Source: Modestobacter sp. (lineage in GTDB: Bacteria; Actinomycetota; Actinomycetes; Mycobacteriales; Geodermatophilaceae). From it: a DNA stretch of 8,055 nucleotides. Positions 1-5,756 of the stretch are shown piece after piece (the first letter of the stretch is position 1; each line of letters begins with the position of its first letter). The DNA is taken from contig JAOPWG010000030.1 in the NCBI GenBank assembly GCA_025965775.1, forward strand, positions 1 through 8,055, given 5' to 3'. Position numbers and translations under genes: made by a program. The notes beneath the pieces are model-generated. The model made no database searches. It was not told where the DNA came from and was given only the letters and a program-made list of their open reading frames with translations.

Positions 1-211
1 CCGACAGCAGCGCCTCGAAGGCCGGCTTGTCGACGAAGTCGCGACGCAGCGGGTCCTGCAGGTCCTTCTTCCAGTCCAGCTTGACGGCACCCTCGAGGTG
101 ACCGCCGTCGTAGGCGCTGGTGTCCTCATCGACCTCGACGAAGACGAGACCCGGGGTACCCAGGTTCTCCTGCGCCCAGTCGGCGGTGACGAGCACGTCG
201 CTTCGACTCAT
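1..211 (-). CDS. cysA: Thiosulfate sulfurtransferase (rhodanese), CysA2/SseA type, N-terminal part only
   Basis: Only the first 70 residues are in the window; the gene continues past the left edge. The N-terminus (SRSDVLVTADWAQENL, then VFVEVDEDTSAYDGGHLEGA and KLDWKKDLQDPLRRDFVD) closely follows mycobacterial CysA2/CysA3, two-domain rhodaneses that move sulfane sulfur from thiosulfate to a thiol acceptor. The visible part is the inactive first rhodanese domain; the catalytic Cys would lie in the second domain, outside the window. The ATG at 211-209 is supported by an AGGAG Shine-Dalgarno 7 nt upstream. It follows the DUF4395 gene by 47 nt with no visible terminator, so the two are probably cotranscribed downstream of the Cys leader. 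In mycobacteria an sseC gene usually follows. Family call is firm; the exact substrate is not shown. Confidence 0.93.
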   Translation of the reverse strand, partial: MSRSDVLVTADWAQENLGTPGLVFVEVDEDTSAYDGGHLEGAVKLDWKKDLQDPLRRDFVDKPAFEALLS

Positions 212-258
212 GTCTGTTCTCCTGTGATCGGGTGTGCGGTCTGGGTGGTACGGACGGA

Positions 259-732
259 TCAGGCGGTGCGGGCGGGGAGCGCCCGCCGCGCGGTCAGGTA
301 GAGCTCGCACCCCAGGCAGAACCCGGTGGCCGCGTTGAGCAGCGCCGCCACCAGGGCGAGGCCGGTGGCGACCGCGCCCAGGATCGGGACGCCCAGCAGG
401 TACCCGGCGGCACCGACCGCGGCGAAGAGGAAGCCGACGAGCTGGGCGAACCGCGGCGGCGCCGCCGGCTCCCGCTCGCGCACCGGCCCCAGCCGCGGCG
501 CGACGATCGTGCGGAACAGCACGCCGTAGGGGGCGTACCGCAGGCCTGCGGCCGCACCCACGGCGAAGACGAGCGCCTGGACGGCGACCAGCCGGCCGCT
601 CCCGGCCAGCAGGGCGACCGCCAGCACGACGGTGGTGACCCAGGCGCCGAAGCGCGGGCCGCGGACGTCGACGAGCGGGACCGCCCCAGGGGTCACCCGG
701 GAGGGCGTGGCGGACGAGGGGGAAGGGGTCAT
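259..732 (-). CDS. DUF4395 family integral membrane protein with C-terminal CxxC
   Basis: A 157-residue membrane protein of the DUF4395 family, function unknown. The motif VDVRGPRFGAW (residues 21-31) opens the conserved domain. Hydrophobic segments follow around 32-52, 54-70, 98-117 and 119-138. The conserved tail GFCLGCELY places a CxxC pair at Cys139 and Cys142, at the membrane edge. Such a pair could carry disulfide or persulfide chemistry, but this is inference. The start is ATG at 732-730, chosen because GGAGG lies 5 nt upstream; the open frame extends 29 codons further up to 819, but that part overlaps the leader peptide and hairpin and looks non-coding. Neighbours are a thioredoxin (upstream) and a rhodanese (downstream), and homologues occur in the same setting in mycobacteria, suggesting a role in thiol or sulfane-sulfur handling. 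Confidence 0.88.
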   Translation of the reverse strand: MTPSPSSATPSRVTPGAVPLVDVRGPRFGAWVTTVVLAVALLAGSGRLVAVQALVFAVGAAAGLRYAPYGVLFRTIVAPRLGPVREREPAAPPRFAQLVGFLFAAVGAAGYLLGVPILGAVATGLALVAALLNAATGFCLGCELYLTARRALPARTA

Positions 733-737
733 GAGGG

Positions 738-790
738 CCTCCGGACGGCGGACAGGGCGCGTCTGGGCGAGCGGGCTCGCCCTCAGGAGG
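738..790 (-). promoter_or_regulatory. Possible SD / anti-SD pair between leader end and DUF4395 start
   Basis: On the minus strand the Shine-Dalgarno of the DUF4395 gene is GGAGG (742-738). An exactly complementary CCTCC lies at 790-786, inside the last codons of the leader peptide and next to its stop. The 5-bp pairing would enclose the 765-782 hairpin and hide the ribosome binding site. A ribosome paused at the third Cys codon (797-795) would cover CCTCC and free the SD; one that finishes the leader would release it. Complementarity is seen in the sequence; the switch is inference and 5 bp is short. Confidence 0.4.
765..782 (-). promoter_or_regulatory. Hairpin directly after the leader peptide stop codon
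   Basis: Minus-strand GGGCGAG-CCCG-CTCGCCC forms a perfect 7-bp GC-rich stem with a 4-nt loop, starting on the base after the leader TGA (785-783). There is no U-run after it, so it is not a classic intrinsic terminator. It may be a Rho-linked or translational attenuator, or a scaffold that brings CCTCC and GGAGG together. It sits 32 nt upstream of the DUF4395 start. Confidence 0.55.
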
Positions 791-857
791 TCGGACAGAG
801 GCAGCTGCCGACGCGGCACAGGTCCACTGTGCGGCGCGAGGTCAGCAGGGTGCCCAC
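783..857 (-). CDS. Cysteine-rich regulatory leader peptide of the sulfur operon
   Basis: A 24-residue ORF with GTG start (857-855) and TGA stop (785-783). It contains SRRTVDLCRVGSCLC, with Cys at positions 14, 19 and 21. The RRxVDLCRV...C pattern matches the short actinobacterial leader peptides found before sulfur and cysteine genes. Mycobacteria have a poly-Cys leaderless sORF described as a cysteine-responsive attenuator, which I recall being in this same cysA2 neighbourhood. No Shine-Dalgarno precedes the GTG, but a TACCCT -10 box ends 6 nt before it, as expected if transcription starts on the G of GTG (leaderless mRNA). A second in-frame GTG at 878-876 overlaps the thioredoxin stop as GTGA and would give a coupled 31-residue form. 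The stop is followed at once by a hairpin, then the DUF4395 gene. The product itself probably has no enzymatic role; its translation senses Cys-tRNA supply. Confidence 0.75.
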   Translation of the reverse strand: MGTLLTSRRTVDLCRVGSCLCPTS

Positions 858-863
858 AGCACG

Positions 864-869
864 AGGGTA
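864..869 (-). promoter_or_regulatory. Predicted -10 element for the leaderless leader-peptide transcript
   Basis: Minus-strand TACCCT (869-864) fits the actinobacterial TANNNT -10 consensus. Six bases (CGTGCT) separate it from the GTG of the leader peptide, which is the spacing expected when the start codon is also the transcription start. The -35 region (around 892-887, ACGACG) has no clear consensus, which is common in these organisms. A 5-bp inverted repeat, AACGG-ATCA-CCGTT on the plus strand at 869-882, abuts this -10 box and could be an operator. Confidence 0.5.
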
Positions 870-874
870 ACGGA

Positions 875-1327
875 TCACCGTTGCACCGTCGTGTGCGCGT
901 CGACCAGAGCGGTCAACTCCTCGGGCCGCGGAGCGCCGCTGCTGCGGCCCACCAGCGCGCCGCTGCGGTCGAGGTAGAACAGCGTCGGGGTGCGCCGGAC
1001 GTCGAGTGCGCGGACCTCGTCGAGGTGGCTCTCGGCGTCCACGTGGACATAGGCCAGGCCCGGCCGGCTGGTCTGCATCTGCTGCAGCCGGGCCCGGGTG
1101 GCGCGGCACGGCCCGCAGAACGCGGTGGAGAACTGCACGACCGTCAGGTCGGCGTCGTCCGGGCGGACGCCGAGCCCGGCAAGCACGGTCTGCGGGGTCA
1201 GGGCGTCCTCCTGTCCGGTGCCGGGCGCGGGGGTGTGGACGGCGCCGTTGCGCGTGCGTGTCCACCAGGCGGCGACGCCGGTCACCACGAGGGCGACCAC
1301 CAGCACCACCAGACCCGTTCCACTCAC
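875..1327 (-). CDS. Membrane-anchored thioredoxin-like protein (ThiX type)
   Basis: A 150-residue protein: one N-terminal transmembrane anchor (about residues 5-22), a polar linker, then a thioredoxin fold. The active site is FCGPC (Cys71, Cys74), with Phe in place of the usual Trp, followed by the cis-proline loop RRTPT (Pro114). The topology places the thioredoxin domain outside the membrane, where it could reduce or exchange disulfides or persulfides. It occupies the position of mycobacterial thiX beside cysA2. Start choice is uncertain: GTG 1327 puts the anchor at the N-terminus, while ATG 1360 adds 11 residues and leaves only a 16-nt gap from the previous stop; neither has a strong Shine-Dalgarno. 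The last codons contain the predicted promoter of the downstream sulfur operon, and the TGA stop overlaps a GTG that could begin a longer leader peptide. Confidence 0.88.
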   Translation of the reverse strand: MSGTGLVVLVVALVVTGVAAWWTRTRNGAVHTPAPGTGQEDALTPQTVLAGLGVRPDDADLTVVQFSTAFCGPCRATRARLQQMQTSRPGLAYVHVDAESHLDEVRALDVRRTPTLFYLDRSGALVGRSSGAPRPEELTALVDAHTTVQR

Positions 1328-1376
1328 GTACCGCCCCAACCCGGCCGGGCCCGGGGGCATTCCGCGGTTCCGGGAG

Positions 1377-2066
1377 TCAGCCGGCGAGCACCACATCCCT
1401 GGCGGCCACCTCGACGCGCACGCCGTCCGGGCCGGGCTGGAGGCCGGTGACGTGCAGGCCGAAGGGCAGCGCCGGGACCCGGTAGCGGAAGTCCAGCAGC
1501 CCGGCGGCCCGCTGGACCAGCGCGGACGGGAGGTTCACCCCGACGGCCTCGGCCTGCTTGACCTGCACCACGAGGTCCTGACCATCCAGGGTCACCGTCC
1601 CGGCCGCGGTGACCGGGACGTCCTGCCCCAGCACCTGGATCGTCCGGGTGATCCGCAGCCCGCTGCCCTCCGCCGACACGGTCGCGTCGCCGCCGAGCTG
1701 CTGGGACAGCAGTGCGTAGGGCAGGGTCGCCGTCCCGTCCACGCGGTCGACCGGCACCTGGCGGACGGCGCCGGCCAGCACATCGGACAGCGGGAGGTGG
1801 ACGCCCCGCAGGGAGACGTCGCCGGTCGTGCCGGCCGGCTGGCCGAGCTCGGCGGCCGTCAGGTGCACGCGCACGTCGTGGTACTGCCCGCCGATCGCCT
1901 GGGTGAGGAAGGGGATCCCGGCGATCTGCACGTCCGGCGCCCCCTTCAGGCCGCTCCGCGAGACGATCTGGTCCGCCACCACCCGCTGCGCGATCCGGAC
2001 CCCGACCCGGTCGGCGACGGCCGCCAACGCGACGAGAACCAGGAGGACGACCACCAGCTTCTTCAT
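1377..2066 (-). CDS. lmeA: LmeA-like DUF2993 envelope protein
   Basis: A 229-residue DUF2993 protein. MKKLVVVLLVLVALAAVAD is an N-terminal signal or anchor. It is followed by the family pattern RVVADQIVSRSGLKGAPDVQ, IGGQYHDVRVHL (start of the beta-rich domain) and a C-terminal LPFGLHVTGLQPGPDGVRVEV. There is no lipobox Cys, so it is either secreted or held by the uncleaved segment. In Mycobacterium the neighbour of glnR with this domain is LmeA, an envelope protein needed for normal mannan elongation of lipomannan/lipoarabinomannan and reported to bind phosphoinositides. Carrying that role over to this organism is inference from synteny and domain. The ATG at 2066 is preceded by GGGGAG about 10 nt upstream. 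It lies 54 nt after the membrane protein gene and 49 nt before the chosen thioredoxin start. Confidence 0.85.
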   Translation of the reverse strand: MKKLVVVLLVLVALAAVADRVGVRIAQRVVADQIVSRSGLKGAPDVQIAGIPFLTQAIGGQYHDVRVHLTAAELGQPAGTTGDVSLRGVHLPLSDVLAGAVRQVPVDRVDGTATLPYALLSQQLGGDATVSAEGSGLRITRTIQVLGQDVPVTAAGTVTLDGQDLVVQVKQAEAVGVNLPSALVQRAAGLLDFRYRVPALPFGLHVTGLQPGPDGVRVEVAARDVVLAG

Positions 2067-2120
2067 CGCCGGCAGTCTCCCCGCTGCGGCTGTGCGCGGG
2101 CGCCGGCGGCCGGGCGCACG

Positions 2121-2942
2121 TCAGCTCCCGGCGTGCAGGGCCAGGGCGTAGGCCGCCGGGGCGGCGGCGGCCAGCGGCAGCGCCGCCTGCACCACCGGCA
2201 GCGCCCACCCGCGCTGCGCCCGCTCGACCACGACGTAGGAGGCGCCCACGCCCATGAGCCCGGCGACCATGCCGAGCACCGCACCGGAGGTGACCGCCGT
2301 CATCGCCGCGCCCAGGTCGGCGCCGCCGCGGCGCAGCAGGGCCACGACCACCGCGGCGAGCACGCCCACCAGGAGACCGGTCAGGCCGCGGGGGACGCCC
2401 GCGGCGATGCGCGGGCGGGGCAGCACCAGGTCGACCAGGTGCCCGGCGACGAGCGCGGCGCCCACCACCAGCGCCGTGGTCACGGCCACCCGGGTCCCGC
2501 CGTCGGTCCGGCCGATCATCAGCAGTACCGAGAGGGAGCAGACGCAGCAGACCAGCAGCAGCACCCCGGCCAGCGAGGCGACCAGGTACAGGCGCGGGGT
2601 GGGCCGCGTCATCTGGTGGGCGACCGCGGCGAGGAAGGCCAGCCCCAGGACGACGACCAGCTGGTCCAGCCGGGCGCGGTCGGGCAGCAGCAGGGCGGCG
2701 TCGGCGCCGGCCGCCGCGGCGAGCCCGAGGACCAGCGAGCCGAGGAACCCGCGGATGCCGGTGGCGACCACCCAGGCGACGACCAGGCCGAGCTGGAGGA
2801 CGGCCACCGCCACCAGCAACCCGGTGCCGCCGAGGATCCCCGGCAGCCCGGCCAGCAGCGCGGTGGCGAGGACGACGACCCCGGCCGCGGGCAGGTGGTG
2901 CGCTCGCGGGGACAGTTCGGCGTCCAGGGCGGCGGTGGTCAC
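2121..2942 (-). CDS. Polytopic membrane protein, function unknown
   Basis: I do not recognise a named family. The 273-residue protein has about eight or nine hydrophobic segments (roughly 19-38, 41-62, 66-86, 92-111, 118-141, 152-176, 186-205, 215-236, 246-268) and short loops. There is no signal peptide, nucleotide-binding motif or transporter signature that I can see. Segment five holds a CCVC cluster (Cys132, 133, 135), notable beside thiol genes though unproven. The GTG start at 2942 overlaps the TGA of the hydrolase by 4 nt (GTGA), so translation is probably coupled and the two may work together. The frame stays open upstream to 3254, but that stretch is a shadow of the hydrolase gene (rich in Arg, Pro and Gly, no structure). 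Confidence 0.82.
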   Translation of the reverse strand: MTTAALDAELSPRAHHLPAAGVVVLATALLAGLPGILGGTGLLVAVAVLQLGLVVAWVVATGIRGFLGSLVLGLAAAAGADAALLLPDRARLDQLVVVLGLAFLAAVAHQMTRPTPRLYLVASLAGVLLLVCCVCSLSVLLMIGRTDGGTRVAVTTALVVGAALVAGHLVDLVLPRPRIAAGVPRGLTGLLVGVLAAVVVALLRRGGADLGAAMTAVTSGAVLGMVAGLMGVGASYVVVERAQRGWALPVVQAALPLAAAAPAAYALALHAGS

Positions 2943-3805
2943 CCGCCGATGCTCGCAGAGGTCGCCGCGCGCCGGGCGGCACACGCCGGGACGGCGGGGC
3001 CGTGCCCGGTGGCATCCCCCACGGTCGAGACCGCCCACCGGCCGATCCGCTCGGCCAGCGGCGCGGTCATCCCGCTCTCCGCGTGCCCCATCCCCGGCAC
3101 CGTCCAGACCGTGGCGGCCGGACCGGCAGCCTGGGCGAGGGTCCGGAAGTGCTGCAGTGGGAAGTACGCGTCCCGATCGCCGTGCACCAGCAGCAGCGGT
3201 GTCGGGGCGATCCGGCCGACCAGCTGGACCGGGGCCGGCGGGACCGTCGTCCACGGGACGTCCAGGCGCAGCCCCAGCGCGGTGGCGCCGAGACGGCGAC
3301 CGGCCGTGGTCTCCAGCAACCAGTGCACGCGGCGCATGGGCCGGGTGTCGCGGACGTACCAGCGGCTGACCGCGCTCACGCCGACCACCGCGTCGGGCCG
3401 GTGCACACCGACGGCGGCCTGTCGCAGCGCAACGCCCCCGCCCATGGACAGCCCGACGGTGACGATGGCGTCGGCCCCGTCGGCCCGGGCCGCGGCGACG
3501 GCGGCGTCGCGCACCTCCGGGTCACCGCCGACCGCCGAGCAGCCGCCGCCGGAGGAACCGTGGCCCCGGAAGTCCAGCGCCCGCACCTCGCCGAAGCGGC
3601 GCAACCAGCCGACCAGGCGGGTGGAAGGCGCGCGGCCGACCGAGTTGGTGAATCCGTGGGCCAGGACGAAGGCGGGCCGGCGAACGATAGGCCCTTCATC
3701 GACGGCGGCGCGGGCCGGGACGACGATGCCGGACAGCGCCACCCCATCGGGCGTGGTGACCCTCACCACCCGCGTGCCCACCGGGACGGGGGACAGGCGG
3801 CGCAC
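2939..3805 (-). CDS. Alpha/beta hydrolase
   Basis: A 288-residue alpha/beta hydrolase fold protein without a signal peptide, so probably cytoplasmic. The oxyanion motif LAHGFTNS is at 48-55 and DFRGHGSSGG at 78-87. The nucleophile elbow GLSMGG carries Ser120. The acid loop VHGDRDAYFP gives Asp212 (alternatively Asp210), and MGHAES gives His241. The complete triad says the enzyme is active, most likely an esterase, lipase or peptidase-like hydrolase; the substrate cannot be read from the sequence. GTG 3805 is preceded by CAGGA about 9 nt upstream. It is the first gene of the minus-strand run, divergent from glnR, and overlaps the membrane protein gene by 4 nt. The C-terminal tail after about residue 265 is Ala-rich and poorly conserved in appearance. 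Confidence 0.87.
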   Translation of the reverse strand: MRRLSPVPVGTRVVRVTTPDGVALSGIVVPARAAVDEGPIVRRPAFVLAHGFTNSVGRAPSTRLVGWLRRFGEVRALDFRGHGSSGGGCSAVGGDPEVRDAAVAAARADGADAIVTVGLSMGGGVALRQAAVGVHRPDAVVGVSAVSRWYVRDTRPMRRVHWLLETTAGRRLGATALGLRLDVPWTTVPPAPVQLVGRIAPTPLLLVHGDRDAYFPLQHFRTLAQAAGPAATVWTVPGMGHAESGMTAPLAERIGRWAVSTVGDATGHGPAVPACAARRAATSASIGG

Positions 3806-3817
3806 ATCGGCTATCCT
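3790..3817 (+). promoter_or_regulatory. Possible glnR promoter in the divergent gap
   Basis: TATCCT (3812-3817) matches the TANNNT -10 consensus. GGGACA (3790-3795) lies 16 nt upstream as a weak -35 match, inside the first codons of the divergent hydrolase. The transcript would begin about 40 nt before the glnR ATG. I saw no clear GlnR box (gTnAC-n6-GaAAC) in the 59-bp gap. Low-confidence motif reading. Confidence 0.35.
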
Positions 3818-3864
3818 GCACTTTCACCTCGACAGCGCCGTCGACGGCCTCGTGAGGAGACGAC

Positions 3865-4620
3865 ATGCGACTCGTGCTCATGACATCGGCCCGGCAGGCG
3901 ACCACGGAGGTGCTGCCGGCCCTCGGCCTGCTGGCCCACCAGGTGCGCATCGTTGCCCCGGAACTGTCCAGCCTGCTCGACGGTGACGCCGGCGACGTGG
4001 TCCTCGTCGACGCCCGGCACGACCTGGTCTCCGCGCGCACGCTGTGCAGCCTGCTCGCCTCCACCCGCGTCGCGGCCTCGCTGGTGGCGGTGCTCTCCGA
4101 GGGCGGTCTCGTCGCCCTGTCGGCCGACTGGGGTGTCGACGACGTCGTCCTGGACACCGCCGGACCGGCCGAGGTCGACGCCCGGCTGAAGTGGGCGACC
4201 GCCCGCCGACTCGCCGCGGCCACCCCGGCCGACGGCGCCGACGGCGGGGTCACCAGGGCCGGTGAGCTGATCATCGACGAGCACAGCTACTCGGCGAAGC
4301 TCCGCGGCCGGCCGCTGGACCTCACGTACAAGGAGTTCGAGCTCCTCAAGTACCTGGCCCAGCACCCGGGCCGGGTCTTCTCCCGGGCGCAGCTGCTGCA
4401 GGAGATCTGGGGCTACGACTACTTCGGCGGCACCCGCACGGTCGACGTCCACGTGCGCCGGCTGCGCGCCAAGCTCGGCACCGAGCACGAAGCGCTGATC
4501 GGCACCGTGCGCAACGTCGGCTACAAGCTCGACCAGCAGGTCGCCGACGCCACCTCCGCGGCCAACGTGGCCGCCACGGCCGGCAGCTCGGCCGACACGC
4601 CCACCCCGGCCGTCTCCTGA
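3865..4620 (+). CDS. glnR: GlnR, OmpR-family global nitrogen regulator
   Basis: A 251-residue regulator with an N-terminal receiver-like domain (1-115) and a C-terminal OmpR-type winged helix (about 133-222: LDLTYKEFELLKYLAQHPGR, then the recognition region TRTVDVHVRRLRAKL and the VRNVGYKL wing). The receiver closely resembles Streptomyces GlnR (TEVLPALGLL, SEGGLVAL, ADWGVDDVVLDTAGPAEV). It keeps the central Asp (Asp49) but lacks the acidic pair near the N-terminus needed for Mg2+ and phosphotransfer, as expected for this atypical, non-phosphorylated family. GlnR activates ammonium assimilation genes (glnA, amtB and others) when nitrogen is short. The start ATG has GAGGAG 5 nt upstream. A low-complexity Ala/Thr tail (223-251) follows the DNA-binding domain. 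mshD follows after 26 nt, so cotranscription is likely. Confidence 0.94.
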   Translation: MRLVLMTSARQATTEVLPALGLLAHQVRIVAPELSSLLDGDAGDVVLVDARHDLVSARTLCSLLASTRVAASLVAVLSEGGLVALSADWGVDDVVLDTAGPAEVDARLKWATARRLAAATPADGADGGVTRAGELIIDEHSYSAKLRGRPLDLTYKEFELLKYLAQHPGRVFSRAQLLQEIWGYDYFGGTRTVDVHVRRLRAKLGTEHEALIGTVRNVGYKLDQQVADATSAANVAATAGSSADTPTPAVS

Positions 4621-4646
4621 GCATCGAGCGGCTCGTCGGGCCGCCG

Positions 4647-5576
4647 GTGGTCGACGACGACGCGCGGCTGCCGGCCGACGAGGTGTCCGAGGTCCTCGGG
4701 CTGCTGGCCGCGGCGACCGCCGCCGACGGCGTCCGGCCGGTCTCCGAGGAGACGGAGCTGCGCCTGCAGCACGGCGGGCCGCCGGGCGGGCGGGACCTCA
4801 CCGCCCGGGACGACGGTGGTGTGCTGCTCGGCTACGCCCGGCTGGAGCTGCCCCACGACGGCCCCGAGGCCGAGGCCGAGCTGGTGGTCGGGCCGCAGGC
4901 GCGCCGCCGTGGTGTCGGCTCCGCGCTGCTGACCCGGCTGGAGCACCTGGCCGGCGACCGGCCGCTGCGCTTCTGGGCGCACGGTGAGCTCCCCGGCTCG
5001 ACCGAACTGGCCGGCGCCCGCGGGTACACCCGCGCCCGGGTGCTGCTGCAGATGCGCCGCCCGCTCGAGGGCGTCGACCCCGATCCGCGGCCGGCGCTGC
5101 CCGACGGTGTCACCGTGCGGCCCTTCCGCCCGGGCACCGACGAGGAACCCTGGCTGGCCGTCAACGCCCGGGCCTTCGCCCACCACCCCGAGCAGGGCCG
5201 TTGGAGCGCCGACGACCTCGCGGTGCGCGAGGCCGAGCCGTGGTTCGACCCGGCCGGCTTCTTCCTCGCCTGGCGCCAGGAGGCCGCCGGCCCCCGGTTG
5301 CTGGGCTTCCACTGGACCAAGGTGCACCCGGCGGGCGAGACCAGCCACCAGCCGATCGGCGAGGTCTACGTGCTCGGGATCGACCCCGACGCGCAGGGAC
5401 TGGGCCTGGGCCGGGCGCTCACCGACCTGGGCCTGGCGCACCTGCGTCGGGCCGGGCTCACGCAGGTGCTGCTCTACGTCGAGGAGGAGAACACCACCGC
5501 GGTGACCCTCTACGAGCGCACCGGCTTCACCCGCCACGCGGTCGACGTGTCCTGGCGCTCCGCGCCGGCCGGCTGA
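4647..5576 (+). CDS. mshD: Mycothiol synthase (acetyl-CoA:Cys-GlcN-Ins acetyltransferase)
   Basis: MshD acetylates the cysteinyl amine of Cys-GlcN-Ins, the last step of mycothiol synthesis, in the cytoplasm. The 309 residues form two tandem GNAT domains. The first has the acetyl-CoA loop ELVVGPQARRRGVGSALL (78-95). The second has EVYVLGIDPDAQGLGLG (239-255), with the Q-x-x-G-x-G pyrophosphate loop at 250-255. Other family blocks are FWAHGELPG, QMRRPL, HHPEQGRWS, GFHWTKVHP and YVEEENTTAVTLYERTGF. Length and motifs match the Mycobacterium enzyme. The GTG start at 4647 gives an N-terminus of the same length as the M. tuberculosis protein, but no Shine-Dalgarno precedes it; the frame extends up to a CTG overlapping the glnR stop (CTGA, 4617-4620), so the true start is not certain. 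Downstream of glnR, as in mycobacteria. Confidence 0.94.
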   Translation: MVDDDARLPADEVSEVLGLLAAATAADGVRPVSEETELRLQHGGPPGGRDLTARDDGGVLLGYARLELPHDGPEAEAELVVGPQARRRGVGSALLTRLEHLAGDRPLRFWAHGELPGSTELAGARGYTRARVLLQMRRPLEGVDPDPRPALPDGVTVRPFRPGTDEEPWLAVNARAFAHHPEQGRWSADDLAVREAEPWFDPAGFFLAWRQEAAGPRLLGFHWTKVHPAGETSHQPIGEVYVLGIDPDAQGLGLGRALTDLGLAHLRRAGLTQVLLYVEEENTTAVTLYERTGFTRHAVDVSWRSAPAG

Positions 5577-5646
5577 CCTCTCCCGCGCTCCCGGGCCACG
5601 GGCCCCGATGCTCCACCGGTGCCCCGCGGCCCGTTGCCGCGCGGTC

Positions 5647-5657
5647 GTTCACCGGGA
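5647..5657 (+). promoter_or_regulatory. Outlying single PHO half-site upstream of pstS
   Basis: GTTCACCGGGA repeats the GTTCACC core of the pstS PHO box. It begins exactly 55 bp (five 11-bp units) before the first unit at 5702, so it lies on the same helical phase. The four units in between do not fit the consensus. It may be a secondary PhoP contact or chance. Confidence 0.3.
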
Positions 5658-5701
5658 AGACGTGCTGCGTCGGGCAGGTCGTCGCCGAAGGCTCCAGATC
5701 C

Positions 5702-5745
5702 GTTCACCCGGCGTTCACCGAGCCACCCGTGTCCGTCCACCTGGG
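5702..5745 (+). promoter_or_regulatory. PHO box (PhoP operator) of pstS
   Basis: Four 11-bp units in tandem: GTTCACCCGGC (5702), GTTCACCGAGC (5713), a degenerate CACCCGTGTCC (5724) and GTCCACCTGGG (5735). The core GTTCACC in 11-bp direct repeats is the hallmark of actinobacterial PhoP sites, best known from Streptomyces pstS. The array ends 5 nt before the -10 element and takes the place of a -35 box, the usual layout for activation by PhoP under phosphate starvation. Confidence 0.82.
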
Positions 5746-5750
5746 CTGCT

Positions 5751-5756
5751 TAGCGT
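5751..5756 (+). promoter_or_regulatory. -10 element of the pstS promoter
   Basis: TAGCGT fits TANNNT and lies 5 nt after the PHO box. Transcription would start near 5763, giving a leader of about 60 nt before the TTG start. No sigma-70 -35 box is seen; the PHO box covers that place. Confidence 0.6.

Noticed and set aside
866..885. GTAAC near the leader as a GlnR box
   Set aside because: The second half-site GaAAC is not present at the required 6-nt spacing.
1324..3015. 563-codon minus-strand frame
   Set aside because: Arg/Pro/Gly-rich shadow in the wrong frame over LmeA and the membrane protein; no signal or domain pattern.
1098..3986. Very long plus-strand open frame (962 codons) opposite the minus-strand genes
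   Set aside because: High-GC shadow: it is low-complexity Gly/Arg/Gln/His sequence with no domain, antisense to LmeA, the membrane protein and the hydrolase, which all have clear family or structural features.
5625..5646. CCGCG...CGCGG stem after mshD as a terminator
   Set aside because: Only about 5 bp with a long loop and no T-run; too weak in this GC content.
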